DNA of 64,000 nucleotides, from assembly GCA_937872895.1 (NCBI GenBank), contig CALMUP010000038.1, positions 88,823-152,822 of the forward strand, written 5' to 3'. The notes under the pieces were generated by a model that did not search any database, had not been told where the DNA came from, and saw only the letters and a program-made list of their open reading frames with translations. Below, piece after piece: positions 10,401 to 19,142 of this stretch; position 1 is the first letter of the stretch; each line of letters begins with the position of its first letter. This DNA comes from an uncultured Verrucomicrobiota bacterium (lineage in GTDB: Bacteria; Verrucomicrobiota; Kiritimatiellia; CAIVKH01). A program made the position numbers and the translations under genes.

Positions 10401-12088
10401 ACGGTGATGGGCGCTCGAACCTGAGCGAGTACCAGAACGGCACCGACCCGACCGTGCCCAACGCGTTCGTCTCGAACTACACCTCGATGACCCTTGCCGG
10501 CACGTTCAACAACTGGGTGGCCAGCCTGAACAACATGGTCCTGGTCAATGACTACACCTGGCAGCGCGACCAGGTCCTGACCGGTGCGACCAACGTGAAG
10601 TTCAAGTTCACCGCCAATGGAACCTGGTCGCCGAACTGGGGTGAGAACAACCAGTCCGACCTCGACATCCCGCTGCAGGGCGGCATCGCCGAGGCGTCCG
10701 GCGCGAACATCCTCGCCAACGGCACCCTGACCGGCACCTTCCGGTTCACCTTCAACGAGCAGACCCGCGCCTACACGGTGGTGAAGCTTGCCGATACCGA
10801 CACCGACGGCGATGGCATCGCCGATATCGTGGACAACTGCCCGAACACGCCGAACGCGAACCAGCTCGACACCGACGGCGACGGCATTGGCGACGTCTGT
10901 GATCCGGATGTCGATGGCGATGGCGTGACCAACGGTGCGGACAACTGCCCGACCGTGGCGAATCCGACCCAGTCCGATCTCGACAACGACGGTGTCGGCG
11001 ACGCGTGTGATTCCGACCGCGACGGCGATGGTGTCGCGAACGACTTCGACAACTGCCCGAACACGATGAATGGCAACCAGGCCGATCGTGACGGCGACGG
11101 CATCGGTGACGCCTGCGATTCCGACGAGGACGGCGACGGCATGCCCAACGCCTGGGAGCTCCAGTATGGCCTGAACCCGCTGAATCCCGGCGACGCCGCC
11201 CTCGATCCCGACGGCGACGGCCGCACCAACCTGCAGGAATACCAGCTCGGCTCGAACCCGAACGTGCCCGACGCCTTCGCGTCGAACTACACCACGATGA
11301 CCGTGGCCGGCACGTTCAACGGCTGGAATCCCGCCGCGAACAACATGGCCCTGGTCAGCAACTACGTGTGGCGCTTCACCGTCACCCTGACCAACGCCAG
11401 CGCGCCGCGCTTCAAGTTCGTGGCCAACGGCGCGTGGTCGGTCAACTGGGGCGAGAACAACCAGTCCGACAGGGACATCCCGCTGCAGGGCGGCATCGCC
11501 GAGTTGTCCGGCGCGAACATCGAGATCAACGGCACGCTGAACGGGACCTACACCTTCACCTTCAACGAGCAGACCCGCGCCTACACCGTCACCACGCCGC
11601 CGCCGGCGGACACCGACGGCGACGGCATGCCCGACGCGTGGGAACTCCAGTACGGCCTGAATCCGAACAGTGCGGCCGATGCCTCGCTGGATCCGGACGG
11701 TGACGGGTTCACCAACCTGCAGGAGTACCTGAACGGCACCAACCCGAACGTCGGCGAGTCGTTCAACTCGAACTACAGCGCGATGACCGCCGCCGGCACG
11801 TTCAACGGCTGGAACCCCGCCGCGAACAACATGCGCCTGGTCACCCACTACATCTGGGAGACCACGGTGACGCTGAACCAGTCGGGCAACATCCAGCTCA
11901 AGTTCGCCGCGAACGGCGGCTGGGGCACCAACTGGGGCGAGACCAACCAGTCCGACTTCACCATCGATGTGTTTGGCTATGCCGAACAGACCGGCGGCAA
12001 CATCACCGTGAACGGTCCGTTCAACGGCACCTACAAGATCAAGTTCAACGAAGTCACCCGCGATTACGAGGTCAAGTTCGTCCCGTAA
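7406..12088 (+). CDS. Secreted GH31 alpha-glucosidase with TSP3 repeats and three glucan-binding-like modules
   Basis: Exported retaining alpha-glycosidase (family GH31). The ATG at 7406 gives a signal peptide ([18 protein letters not shown]...AHA) with GGAG upstream. The N-terminal beta-sandwich leads into the barrel: [22 protein letters not shown], nucleophile region GIWNDLNEP (D458) and acid/base region GHDVGGF (D568). Proximal and distal beta-domains follow to about residue 870. The rest alternates calcium-binding TSP3 stretches (DTDGDG...DNCP, nt ~10025-10460, 10792-11250 and a short one at 11608-11740) with three related ~105-residue modules at nt ~10471-10788, 11282-11596 and 11762-12088. 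These share GTFNxW, WGENNQSD and FNEQTRAY, like starch-binding/SusE-type domains. Likely substrate is starch, glycogen or another alpha-glucan. At 1560 residues it is far longer than a typical GH31. Confidence 0.93.
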   Translation: MKTMRNKWMIGLVGLALLTGQWAHAAIQAAGSVTAATVTTDPVNGNKKVTFTLSTGGALEVAPYAPDVVRVRFHWDGIWAKEDVAIAKPFDQFPGFAATFSDLGATYVIATPELDIEVVKSPNVLVHFKSKQGFYLSRDYRIEYETLYDPISDPSYDNVRYTHAFPVQFKLKNIREMPAGEAYFGLGEYPGPMNRRGRDIQMWNADTFSWQEFWTPMYMTMPIMYGVQGAKPGRPSTTYGIFFNNPARPIFRLGTQWGDRYSFEAADGQVDYFFFGGGANHQMRKVVDRYTEVTGRPTMLPKWAFGYHLSRWSFNSQGWVEWLAQEFRNRDIPLDAIYLDLDYMDIDRNDYYQDGTLHQLTFNSNFPNVPGMINYTGQRGVKLIPLIEPWLSTGDGKWSQAAGLFHFIKDYNLVQMITPIYFGNVSWLDFSSTPARNWWKGKLLGFLNAYPLAGIWNDLNEPADNEAIPRNGQYYLDGKYPNQWDSRRFHLNEKNVYNIRETSLTYEALLEKYPGKRPFVLSRAGYPGIQRYALGWSGDNVASWDHCRHNIGLGVSVMMSGQANFGHDVGGFVGNPSAELITRWHEWASLTPFFRSHSIKGNDEREPWRYGAFHEGLMRNVIKNRYRFMPYMYTLAHRSTVDGIPMNTPPVLHFQNDPETHYRNDNDFMFGDWILVSPVYEPGKSDRWTYLPAGSDWYNYYTGTKHAGGTWANQAAPLGTLPLYARAGAIVPTGPSMTHVYQFQPDFLDINIWPTPAGFGSSFTLHEDDGETFNFLAGAFAQTTFSATNQGTAFGVKIAARQGTYNPGTRNFFLKVRDLNAPVSVTVNGTALPVDATHAAPTCYSYDAAKRTVIVKVPDNAAAKDVVISFINTIDTDGDGIFDANDNCPTTPNANQADTDGDGVGNACDNCPTVANANQADADNDGIGDVCDNDSDNDGIANHLDNCPNTPNPDQANFDGDAQGDLCDTDDDNDGMPDTWEIQYGLNPFFAGDAALDLDGDGRSNLSEYQNGTDPTVPNAFVSNYTSMTLAGTFNNWVASLNNMVLVNDYTWQRDQVLTGATNVKFKFTANGTWSPNWGENNQSDLDIPLQGGIAEASGANILANGTLTGTFRFTFNEQTRAYTVVKLADTDTDGDGIADIVDNCPNTPNANQLDTDGDGIGDVCDPDVDGDGVTNGADNCPTVANPTQSDLDNDGVGDACDSDRDGDGVANDFDNCPNTMNGNQADRDGDGIGDACDSDEDGDGMPNAWELQYGLNPLNPGDAALDPDGDGRTNLQEYQLGSNPNVPDAFASNYTTMTVAGTFNGWNPAANNMALVSNYVWRFTVTLTNASAPRFKFVANGAWSVNWGENNQSDRDIPLQGGIAELSGANIEINGTLNGTYTFTFNEQTRAYTVTTPPPADTDGDGMPDAWELQYGLNPNSAADASLDPDGDGFTNLQEYLNGTNPNVGESFNSNYSAMTAAGTFNGWNPAANNMRLVTHYIWETTVTLNQSGNIQLKFAANGGWGTNWGETNQSDFTIDVFGYAEQTGGNITVNGPFNGTYKIKFNEVTRDYEVKFVP

Positions 12089-12124
12089 CGGGCCGCGTTC
12101 CGCGACAACGCAATGAGGATCTGC

Positions 12125-12178
12125 GGGGGTCTCCTGTCCATTCCGAAGCAGGCATGGATGGGAGGCCCCCGGTTTTTT
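12125..12178 (+). terminator. Rho-independent terminator after the GH31 gene
   Basis: GGGGGTCTCC (12125-12134) pairs with GGAGGCCCCC (12161-12170) with one G-T wobble. The stem is extended by TCCAT/ATGGA, and GGTTTTTT follows on the plus strand. It lies 36 bases after the GH31 stop. Confidence 0.85.
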
Positions 12179-12444
12179 GGCCCAACCCTGAAGCGCAGGA
12201 CCTTCATGACGCCATGTCCATCTGAGCGATCGTCACCATCGGGCATCGCATGGCTACGCCCGGACACGTCCGCGGTCATCCATGCAGGTGTCCGGGTTTG
12301 GTCCGAAAACGGGAATGGGTCGTTCGCTGCAGGCTTGTCGTCATCCGAACGTTTTGTCGCTGAATCGGTCTCGCGGGAGCTCGAGCCTCCTGCGCGGCGA
12401 AACCGTCTGTGCCATCACGGGAGGGGCAACCTCCGCGTTGCGGA
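12179..12444. other. Convergent intergenic region with a hairpin
   Basis: This lies between the GH31 terminator and the end of the ABC exporter operon. The only structure seen is a perfect 9-base inverted repeat, CCCGGACAC (12259-12267) and GTGTCCGGG (12288-12296), without a clear T run on either side. No coding frame here is convincing. Confidence 0.4.
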
Positions 12445-13635
12445 TCAGCGACCTGCGTGGTGTTCCCAGCGGGTGGGGAGTTGGAACACGCCGAGCGCGC
12501 CGGCCTCGGCGTTCTTCACCGCGAAGGGGTACCAGTCCTCGCGGCGGTGGTACTGGGTCGCGTGGTCCCACGAGTGGATGGCGAGGGAAAGGAAATACTT
12601 GCCTTCCATCAGGGTCAGCGGGTCGATGGTCAGGGTGACCGTGCCTTCGCCCTCGATCGCGTCGATCGGGTATTGGAGGATCTGCGTGTTGGTGCCGAAG
12701 AGGAACATGCCGGTGCCGGTCTTCACCGAATAGCCGAAGACCGGTTGCTCGATGCGGCGGTGGGCGCGGTAGCGGATCTCCACGGACATCGGCGCGCCGG
12801 ACTCCATCGTGGTCGCGGGTTTGCCGTGCTTGTCGCGCAGGGTGACGTCGAGGAATTCGACCTCGCGGGTGCCGTGTTCCTCGACGTTGAGGTGGCCGAT
12901 GCGGGTCATGTAGGACTTCAGGTAGGTGAGGACGACATCGGACGGATTGCCTTCGGCGACGAGGCGGCTCTGGTGGATCAACTTCACCTCGTCGCAGAAA
13001 TTCTCCACCGCGACGAGGTCGTGGGTGACGAGCAGGATGGTCTTGCCGCGCTTCTGGAAATCCTTCACGCGGTCGAAGCATTTCATCTGGAAGGCCATGT
13101 CGCCGACCGCGAGCACCTCGTCGATCAGCAGCACGTCGGGGTTCATCTCCACGGCGACGGCGAACCCGAGGCGCACGTACATGCCGCTCGAGTAGTGTTT
13201 CACCGGCATGTCGATGAAGTCGGCGAGGTTCGCGAAGTCGATGATGTGGTCCATGCGGCGGGCGATGTCCTCGCGCGGGATGCCGATGACCGAGGCGTTG
13301 AGGAACACGTTCTCGCGGCCGGAGAGGTCGGGGTGGAAGCCGGCGCCGAGTTCGAGCAGCGACGAGATGCGGCCGTGGCAGGTGATCGAGCCTTCGGTCG
13401 GGTAGATCGTGCCGGCGGCGAGGCCGAGCAGGGAGCTTTTGCCCGAGCCGTTGGGGCCGACCACGCCGACGGTGCAGCCGCGCGGGATGGTGAACGACAC
13501 ATCGCGCAGCGCCCAGAACGGTTCCGGTGCGGGCGGGCGGCGGCCGGCCAGGCGGCCCATCAGCGTCGGGGCGCCGATGGTGCGTTTGCGGTAGGCCTTG
13601 CCGAGGTGGTCGGCGATGATCGCGGGGGAGCTCAT
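12445..13635 (-). CDS. Polysaccharide ABC exporter, ATP-binding subunit (Wzt-like)
   Basis: ATPase of an O-antigen/teichoic-acid type ABC exporter (396 residues). Walker A is GPNGSGKSS (near residue 60), the signature region reads KHYSSGMYVRLGFAVA, Walker B is DVLLIDEVLAVGD, and the switch His is in LLVTHDL. The SSGM signature and the EVLAVGD motif are typical of the Wzt/TagH/KpsT group. After the ATPase core (about residue 245) comes a ~145-residue beta-rich domain like the C-terminal Wzt domain, which recognises the capped glycan end. The start at 13635 overlaps the permease stop by four bases (ATGA). It is the last gene of the gspKLM operon. Confidence 0.9.
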   Translation of the reverse strand: MSSPAIIADHLGKAYRKRTIGAPTLMGRLAGRRPPAPEPFWALRDVSFTIPRGCTVGVVGPNGSGKSSLLGLAAGTIYPTEGSITCHGRISSLLELGAGFHPDLSGRENVFLNASVIGIPREDIARRMDHIIDFANLADFIDMPVKHYSSGMYVRLGFAVAVEMNPDVLLIDEVLAVGDMAFQMKCFDRVKDFQKRGKTILLVTHDLVAVENFCDEVKLIHQSRLVAEGNPSDVVLTYLKSYMTRIGHLNVEEHGTREVEFLDVTLRDKHGKPATTMESGAPMSVEIRYRAHRRIEQPVFGYSVKTGTGMFLFGTNTQILQYPIDAIEGEGTVTLTIDPLTLMEGKYFLSLAIHSWDHATQYHRREDWYPFAVKNAEAGALGVFQLPTRWEHHAGR

Positions 13636-14432
13636 AGCAGGTCGGCGAAGTCCCGTTGCAGGCGTTGGAAGTTCCGGTAGGCGACGACGAGCAGGGCGAA
13701 ACAGCCGGCGATGGCGACGAGCACGGCGGGCGACCACGGGAAGGTGGCGTCGGGCAGCAGCGCGGCGCGGTAGCCGGTGGTGATCACGGCAATCGGGTTC
13801 AGCAGGTAGGCGTGCAGCAACCATGGGTGGTCGCCGGCGAGGCGTTCGACGAACGACAGGTTGTACATCACCGGGCTCACGAAGAACCAGGCGCTGAGGC
13901 CGACGCCGACCAGGTGTTCGGTGTCGCGCAGGTACACGTTGCTCGAGGCCATCAGCAGGGCGAGGGCGAGGTTGAACACGAATTGCAGCGCGAGCACGGC
14001 GGGCAGGGCGAGGGTCCACGGGCTGAGGGTCTGGCCGGCGAGGGCGAGCAGGACCAGCAGGATGGCGAACTGCACGACCAGGCTCAGCAGGTAGTTGATG
14101 GTGTTGGCGAGGGTGGCGGAGAGCGGGAGGATGAAGCGCGGGAGGTACACCTTCTTCACGAGGTTGGTGTTGCCGGTGATGCTGTGCAGGCCGCTGTTCA
14201 CACACTGGACGGTGAACTGCCAGGCGAAGACGCCGATGATGATCTCGGCGAGGGGCACGCCGCGCCCGGCCATCAGGCGCAGGAAGCCGACGTAGATGAT
14301 GGCCATGAACAGCGGGATGAGCAGGGTCCAGAGGAAGCCGAGCACCGAGCCGCGGTACCGGATTTTCAGCTCGCGCTTGACGAGGTTGGCGAGCAGTTCG
14401 CGGCGTTCGCGTATGACGGCCAGCGGGTTCAT
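13632..14432 (-). CDS. Polysaccharide ABC exporter, permease subunit (Wzm-like)
   Basis: Inner-membrane ABC-2 type permease of 266 residues with about six membrane segments. It has the family's amphipathic start (MNPLAVIRERRELLANLVKRELKIRYRGSVLGFLWTLL), in which LVKRELKxRYRGSxLGxLW is the hallmark of Wzm/TagG/KpsM transporters. It pairs with the next gene to export a lipid-linked glycan. The start at 14432 overlaps the gspM-like stop by four bases (ATGA), so translation is coupled to the secretion genes. No glycosyltransferases lie in the window, so the cargo is unknown. Confidence 0.9.
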   Translation of the reverse strand: MNPLAVIRERRELLANLVKRELKIRYRGSVLGFLWTLLIPLFMAIIYVGFLRLMAGRGVPLAEIIIGVFAWQFTVQCVNSGLHSITGNTNLVKKVYLPRFILPLSATLANTINYLLSLVVQFAILLVLLALAGQTLSPWTLALPAVLALQFVFNLALALLMASSNVYLRDTEHLVGVGLSAWFFVSPVMYNLSFVERLAGDHPWLLHAYLLNPIAVITTGYRAALLPDATFPWSPAVLVAIAGCFALLVVAYRNFQRLQRDFADLL

Positions 14433-14929
14433 CGGGCGGATGATGCGTCCTTCGGGGCCAGTTCGGCAAGCGCGAGTTGCAGGGTGAGCTGGCCGGGGGC
14501 GGCGGGGGCGGTGGAGACCTGGATGTCGATGAGGCGCACCGGCGGCCGCGCGTTTTCGCAGGCGGCGAGGAAACGGGCGGCGGCGGGACCGTTGATGCGT
14601 TCGATGCGGAGGTCGTAGCGGGCGGTGAACCATTCGCCGCCTTCATCGCGGCGTTCGCGCAGGGCGAGGTCGTGCGGGGCGCCGTCGAGGTGGCGGCGTA
14701 CGAGTTCGGCAAGTCGGTCTTCGGGGCGGGCGGTGGCGGCGAAGGTGTCGTGGGCGCGGCGGAGGTCGGCGAGGGAGCGGGCGCGCTCGGTGAGGGCGGC
14801 GCGTTCGAGGGCGCGGGCGGCGAGTTGGCGGTCGAGGAAACGCAGGCGTTCCGCGCCATGCCAGGCGGCGGCGAAACCGGCGAGGACAAACGCGGCGGTG
14901 ATTGCGGTGCGGAGGCGGTCGCGGTTCAT
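14429..14929 (-). CDS. GspM/PilO-like type II secretion assembly protein
   Basis: A 166-residue bitopic protein with one N-terminal membrane segment (TAITAAFVLAGFAAAWHG). A coiled-coil stretch (FLDRQLAARALERAALTERARSL) and a ferredoxin-like periplasmic domain follow. Size, topology and position directly after a GspL-like gene support a GspM role, as the partner of GspL in the inner-membrane platform. Sequence conservation in this family is weak, so the name rests on architecture and order. It overlaps both neighbours by four bases. Confidence 0.65.
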   Translation of the reverse strand: MNRDRLRTAITAAFVLAGFAAAWHGAERLRFLDRQLAARALERAALTERARSLADLRRAHDTFAATARPEDRLAELVRRHLDGAPHDLALRERRDEGGEWFTARYDLRIERINGPAAARFLAACENARPPVRLIDIQVSTAPAAPGQLTLQLALAELAPKDASSAR

Positions 14930-16296
14930 CGTCCGGCCCTCACCGTGTAGTGGACGCGTTCATCGAGGCCGGCCTCGGCGCGTTCGATCTCCACCGGCCA
15001 GCCGGCGGCGGCGAGCGGGCGGGCCAGGCGTTCGGGGTCGGACCAGTCGGTGCCGGAGCCGCGGATCAGGGCGGAGGCGGCGCGCACGGACAGGGTTTCG
15101 AGGCGTTGGTCGCGCGCGGCGGCATCGGTCAGCAGTGCGGCGAACAGCGGGTAGGCGGTCGGCTCGAGCCAGGCGTTGAACGGGGCGTAGCGGGAGCGGG
15201 CCTCGGCGATGACCTGATCCACGACGAACAGTTCCTGGCCGCGCGGGGCGCGGATGCCGTCGGTCAGCTTGAACGCCTGTTCCTGCACGGCGGCCTGGGC
15301 GCGGGTGTGGCGTTGTTCGACGAGGGCCGGCAGGCCGAGGCCGGCGGCGATGGCGAGCAGCGCGGCCAGGCGGACGCGGGTGTGGCGGCGGGCGCGGTGC
15401 GCGGTGCGGCGGCGCGGGAGGTTCGGGTGTTCGTGGTCGCCGGTGCGGAGGTTCACCGACCAGGCGTCGGGGGCGAGGGCGGCGCGGGCCAGCGAGCGGG
15501 CGAGCATCGACTCGGCGTGTTCGGCGAGGCGGATGTGGTCGGCCGGGAGGTCGAGGCGTTCGGCCACGGAAGCGGTGGCGGTACGGGCGAGCGGGCCGGC
15601 GAGGATGAAGTGCGGGTCGGGGGCTTCGGAGCCGGCGCGTAGGCCGGCTAGGAACGGGCGGAGCCGGGCGAGCAGGCGTTCGGTGGAGGCGTGGTCGCCG
15701 GTGCGCCACCCGGTGCGGGCGCTGAACACGGCGGCGGGTTCACTGCGGCCGCTCACCGCCACGGTGCGTTCCTCGCCGAGGTAGAGGACGACGGTGGATT
15801 CGCCGGGGGGCGGTGCGGCTTGACGCCACAGCGCCACGGCTTCGTGGTCGATCAGGTCGGGATCCAGACCGGCGGATTGCAGGGTGGCGAGCAGGGCGGC
15901 CACGCGGTCATTCGGCATGGCCACGGCGGTGGCGCGGACCGGTTCGCCGCGCGGTTGCGGGGCGAGAATGAAGTGGCAGGCGCACTGTTCCAGCGGGAAC
16001 GGGAGTTGCACGTCCAGCAGCGAGGGCAACACCGCGCGCGCCTTGGCGAGGGAGGCGAACGGGGCGTTCAGGGTGCGCAACACGCTGTCCTGGGCGGGTG
16101 CGGCGAGGGCGATGGCGGCCTTGTCGCGGGCCTGTTCGGCGGCGAGGCTGCGCAGGGTGTCGGCCAGGGCCGGGAGCGGTTGGTGCGAGGCCAGGGTTTC
16201 GAGGTGGATCGAGCGGCCGCGGCGGCGGGCGCGGACGATGGTGGCGTGGCCGCCATCGAGGTCGAGGCCGTAGGCGATGGTGGGGGTGCCGCTCAT
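14926..16296 (-). CDS. GspL/PilM-like type II secretion platform protein
   Basis: A 456-residue protein with an actin-like cytoplasmic domain beginning AYGLDLDGGHATIVRARRRG and containing TVVLYLGEERTVAVSG. One membrane segment follows (RLAALLAIAAGLGLPALV, near residue 325), then a periplasmic domain of ~120 residues. This is the GspL plan: the cytoplasmic part contacts the secretion ATPase and the periplasmic part contacts GspM. It starts three bases after the gspK-like stop and overlaps the gspM-like gene by ATGA. No gspC, D, E, F or G is in the window. Confidence 0.7.
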   Translation of the reverse strand: MSGTPTIAYGLDLDGGHATIVRARRRGRSIHLETLASHQPLPALADTLRSLAAEQARDKAAIALAAPAQDSVLRTLNAPFASLAKARAVLPSLLDVQLPFPLEQCACHFILAPQPRGEPVRATAVAMPNDRVAALLATLQSAGLDPDLIDHEAVALWRQAAPPPGESTVVLYLGEERTVAVSGRSEPAAVFSARTGWRTGDHASTERLLARLRPFLAGLRAGSEAPDPHFILAGPLARTATASVAERLDLPADHIRLAEHAESMLARSLARAALAPDAWSVNLRTGDHEHPNLPRRRTAHRARRHTRVRLAALLAIAAGLGLPALVEQRHTRAQAAVQEQAFKLTDGIRAPRGQELFVVDQVIAEARSRYAPFNAWLEPTAYPLFAALLTDAAARDQRLETLSVRAASALIRGSGTDWSDPERLARPLAAAGWPVEIERAEAGLDERVHYTVRAGR

Positions 16297-16299
16297 GGA

Positions 16300-17586
16300 T
16301 CAGAAGATTGCCTGCACGGCGCTGACCCGGCCATCGCGGGTGCGCCGGGCGACGAGGTCGAGGCGGGCCATGCGGCCGTCGCGGAACGCGCTGGATTGGA
16401 CGAGGAAAAATTCACTGCGCACGTCGAGGTAGGGTGCAAGGGCGGCATAGGACGGGGGGCCGAGCAGTTCCGCGAGGAAGGCGGTGGTGCGGTAGGGGGT
16501 GTCGGCGCGGCGGGCGAGGATGCGCTCGACCAGGCCTTCGCGGCCGAAGCCGAACAGGCCGTGCAGGGTCGAGGGGGTGGCGGTGTTCAGGTTCACCGGG
16601 ATCACGCGGGTGCGGGGGGCCGGGATCAGGGTCAGTGCCTCGCCGAGGTTGTGTTCAAACGGTGCGCCGGGGCGGCGGTAGGGGGATGGCGCGAGCAGGT
16701 CGGGGGTCCAGGCATGGACTTGGTACAGCTCGCTCCAGCCGTAGAGGAGGCGGTTGGCGATGCGGGCGGGCGGGTCCTGTTCCAGGTAGTGGCGCGATTC
16801 CCACGGGCCGCTGTCGTCGGCGTCGAGCCAGTCGCGCAACGCCTCGATGGCGGTGCCGGGGCGCATCTGGCCGCCTTGCATCATCACCGAGGTCAGGACG
16901 TCGCGCGGGGACATCGCATCGCCGGTGGGATCGACGGCCAGGTTGTTCAGGTCGAAGGCGCGTTGGGCATCGGTGATGCGGACGAGGCGGGTGATGCCGG
17001 CGGGATCGGTGGATTCGCGGGCGGTCGCCCACGGTTCGTTCAGGTGATCGAGTTCGAGGTCCGGATCATCGGCCAGTTGCTGCAGCGCGGCGCGGGCGCT
17101 GTCGAGGGCGGCGAGGCGGAGCAGGCCCTGGTCGGCGCGGGCCCGGGCGAGGCGCAGGTCGGCGCGGGAGGTGACGATGGCATGGGTGGCTGCCGCGGCG
17201 ACCAGCCCGAGCAGGACCAGCACGACGACGAGGATGCCGCCGGACTCCCCGCGACGAGGACCGGGGGGCGGACTGGCTTTTGCGGGTCGCTGGTAGGCGC
17301 GGGCGACGGCGCGGCGTCGGGAGGACGTTCCGGAGCGGCGATCGGACAGGAAGTCCGGCACCGCGAACAACACGCCGTACAGGCCGAGCAAGGCGCCACC
17401 ACCACCGAGGAAATACATGCCGAGGCGCAGGAACGGTCCGCGTTCGTGTTCCATGCGCAGCATGGCCGCGAAGGCGATCATCAGGCCGATGGCCAGGCAC
17501 AGCACGCTGCAGACGACGAGCAGGGTGACCAGGCGTTTGCGGTATTTGCGCAGGCTGGTCCGGCGATGCACCACGGGTTGTTCCAT
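16300..17586 (-). CDS. GspK-like minor pseudopilin with extra N-terminal membrane domain
   Basis: From about residue 125 the protein looks like GspK, the tip pseudopilin of type II secretion. It has a prepilin-like hydrophobic helix (GGILVVVLVLLGLVAAAATH), a large globular domain (QRAFDLNNLAVDP, EALRDWLDADD) and the helix-hairpin-helix region beginning IPVNLNTATPSTLHGLFGFG. GspK normally begins at the prepilin helix. Here ~120 residues precede it, with two membrane segments (LVTLLVVCSVLCLAIGLMIA and MYFLGGGGALLGLYGVLFAV) in the same open frame. The start at 17586 (MEQPVVHRRTSL) is preferred to one at 17622. The extension would stop ordinary prepilin-peptidase processing unless an internal start is used. 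Confidence 0.7.
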   Translation of the reverse strand: MEQPVVHRRTSLRKYRKRLVTLLVVCSVLCLAIGLMIAFAAMLRMEHERGPFLRLGMYFLGGGGALLGLYGVLFAVPDFLSDRRSGTSSRRRAVARAYQRPAKASPPPGPRRGESGGILVVVLVLLGLVAAAATHAIVTSRADLRLARARADQGLLRLAALDSARAALQQLADDPDLELDHLNEPWATARESTDPAGITRLVRITDAQRAFDLNNLAVDPTGDAMSPRDVLTSVMMQGGQMRPGTAIEALRDWLDADDSGPWESRHYLEQDPPARIANRLLYGWSELYQVHAWTPDLLAPSPYRRPGAPFEHNLGEALTLIPAPRTRVIPVNLNTATPSTLHGLFGFGREGLVERILARRADTPYRTTAFLAELLGPPSYAALAPYLDVRSEFFLVQSSAFRDGRMARLDLVARRTRDGRVSAVQAIF

Positions 17587-17680
17587 GCGGCGAGTATGCC
17601 CGAACGCGGCGCGGGAGGCCAAGGGATTTTCCCGGTGTGGCGGCGCTTGCCTCGGCGGGGTGATTCGTCATACTGCGACC

Positions 17681-17956
17681 ATGCCGAACGACGTTTCCTT
17701 CCAGTGTACCGCGTGTGGCCAGTGGCTTGAAGCTCCGCCAAGCATGGTCGGTTTGTTTGTCGAGTGTCCGACCTGCCAGGCCATCATCAAGGTGCCGTCG
17801 GCGTCGGAGCCGGAAAAGCCGTTGCCGCCGCGACCTCCGCCACCGCCGGATCCGAAGGGGACGACCATGCGCATCGACTTGCCGCCGAACCTCGGCATTC
17901 CCGTGCCACCGCGCCGGCGGTTTGTCATCCGGAGAAAAGGAGCGGGCGATGCCTGA
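17681..17956 (+). CDS. Small zinc-ribbon protein with proline-rich tail
   Basis: A 91-residue protein starting MPNDVSFQCTACGQWLEAP with a second pair VECPTCQAIIKVP; the two CxxC knuckles indicate one zinc ribbon of the kind seen in small regulators and topology adaptors. The C-terminal half is proline-rich (PLPPRPPPPPDPKG) and basic at the end. It starts 94 bases from the divergent gspK operon, and its stop lies inside pdxB (8-base overlap), so the two are translationally coupled. Function unknown. Confidence 0.75.
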   Translation: MPNDVSFQCTACGQWLEAPPSMVGLFVECPTCQAIIKVPSASEPEKPLPPRPPPPPDPKGTTMRIDLPPNLGIPVPPRRRFVIRRKGAGDA

Positions 17957-19142
17957 GACGGGTACCTGGACAACGGTTTGTGCGACCAGCGTGGCGGGCG
18001 GCGAGGAGGCCTTTGCACGGCTGGGCAGGGTGGTGATGGTGCCGGAGGCGGAGATCAACGCCTCCGTTCTTCGCGGCGCGCAGGCGCTGGTCACACGGTC
18101 GAAGGTCAAGGTGACCGAGGCCCTGCTGGCGGATTCCTCGTTGCGGTTCTACGGGACGGCGACGGCGGGAACGGACCATGTGGACATCGCGGCGCTTGAG
18201 CGGCGGGGCATTGCCTGGAGCGAGGCGGCGGGCAGCAACGCCAACAGCGTGGCCGAATACGTGCTGTGTGCGCTCGCCCATCTCGGACTTGCCCGCGGGA
18301 TGGTCTGGCGCGGCAAGACGCTTGCCATCATCGGCGCGGGTCATGTCGGTTCACGGTTGGCCGAACTTGCGCCGTCGCTCGGGCTGCGGGTCTTGCTCAA
18401 CGATCCGCCGTTGCGCGACCGGACGGGAAATCCGGCATACCGGCCGCTGGCCGAAGTGCTCGCCGAGGCGGACCTGGTTTCGCTGCATGTGCCGCTTACC
18501 GATCACGGACCGCACCCGACGCGCGGGATGGCCGACGCGGTGTTCTTGGCCTCGATGAAGCCGGGAGCCGTCTTCATCAATGCCAGCCGGGGCGAAGTGG
18601 TCGTCGAGTCCGCATTGCGCCTCGCCGCCGCCCGCGGTGCGTTTGCCGCCGTCATCCTGGATGTGTTTGATCATGAGCCGGACATCGACCTCACGACCCT
18701 GCAGCTGGCCGATCTGGCCTCGCCCCACATCGCCGGCTATTCCCTCGACGGCCGGCTCAAGGGGACGGAGCTGGTGTACCGTGCGGCGTGCCGGTTGCGG
18801 GGGGTTGATCCGGTCTGGCATCCACCCTCGGCCGCCCATCCGACGTCCATCGAGCTTCCGGCCGGGGTGGTCGGGGATGTCCTGGTCCAGCATGCCCTGC
18901 TTGGTGCCTACCACCCCATGCGCGATGACGAGCGGTTGCGGGCGTTGCCGGTGGGGGTACCCATGCGGACCCATTTCCAGGCCTTGCGCCATGCCTATCC
19001 GGAGCGGCGCGAATTTCCGCATTTCCAGGTCGATGCCGCCCGGTGTGATGATGCGGCGGCAATGGCCTTGCGCCGCCTGGGATTTGCCGTAACGGATTTC
19101 CGCTTCACCTCCTCCGGCGGACGGCGTAGCATGGCGACATGA
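17949..19142 (+). CDS. pdxB: Erythronate-4-phosphate dehydrogenase
   Basis: Cytoplasmic NAD-dependent enzyme of the DXP-dependent route to pyridoxal phosphate, oxidising 4-phosphoerythronate. The 397-residue protein has the D-2-hydroxyacid dehydrogenase layout: GTATAGTDHVD (72-82), the NAD-binding GAGHVG (129-134) and the catalytic set R214 (NASRGE), E243 (DHEPD) and H260 (SPHIAGYS). The C-terminal ~120 residues correspond to the PdxB dimerisation domain, which separates it from SerA and other family members. The start at 17949 lies inside the preceding zinc-ribbon gene, and its stop overlaps the next gene by ATGA. Confidence 0.88.
   Translation: MPETGTWTTVCATSVAGGEEAFARLGRVVMVPEAEINASVLRGAQALVTRSKVKVTEALLADSSLRFYGTATAGTDHVDIAALERRGIAWSEAAGSNANSVAEYVLCALAHLGLARGMVWRGKTLAIIGAGHVGSRLAELAPSLGLRVLLNDPPLRDRTGNPAYRPLAEVLAEADLVSLHVPLTDHGPHPTRGMADAVFLASMKPGAVFINASRGEVVVESALRLAAARGAFAAVILDVFDHEPDIDLTTLQLADLASPHIAGYSLDGRLKGTELVYRAACRLRGVDPVWHPPSAAHPTSIELPAGVVGDVLVQHALLGAYHPMRDDERLRALPVGVPMRTHFQALRHAYPERREFPHFQVDAARCDDAAAMALRRLGFAVTDFRFTSSGGRRSMAT

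Noticed and set aside
10020..11250. Regular DNA repeats that might suggest a CRISPR or tandem array
   Set aside because: The periodicity is that of in-frame TSP3 protein repeats (DxDGDG, DNCP); there are no unique spacers of constant length. No CRISPR array is seen anywhere in the window.
9899..11848. ~650-codon antisense frame under the GH31 tail
   Set aside because: It mirrors the TSP3 repeats in reverse and contains only Val/Gly/Arg-rich sequence.
15691..17730. ~680-codon plus-strand frame across the gspL/gspK genes
   Set aside because: Gly/Ala/Gln-rich shadow; the minus strand has overlapping genes with clear Gsp architecture.
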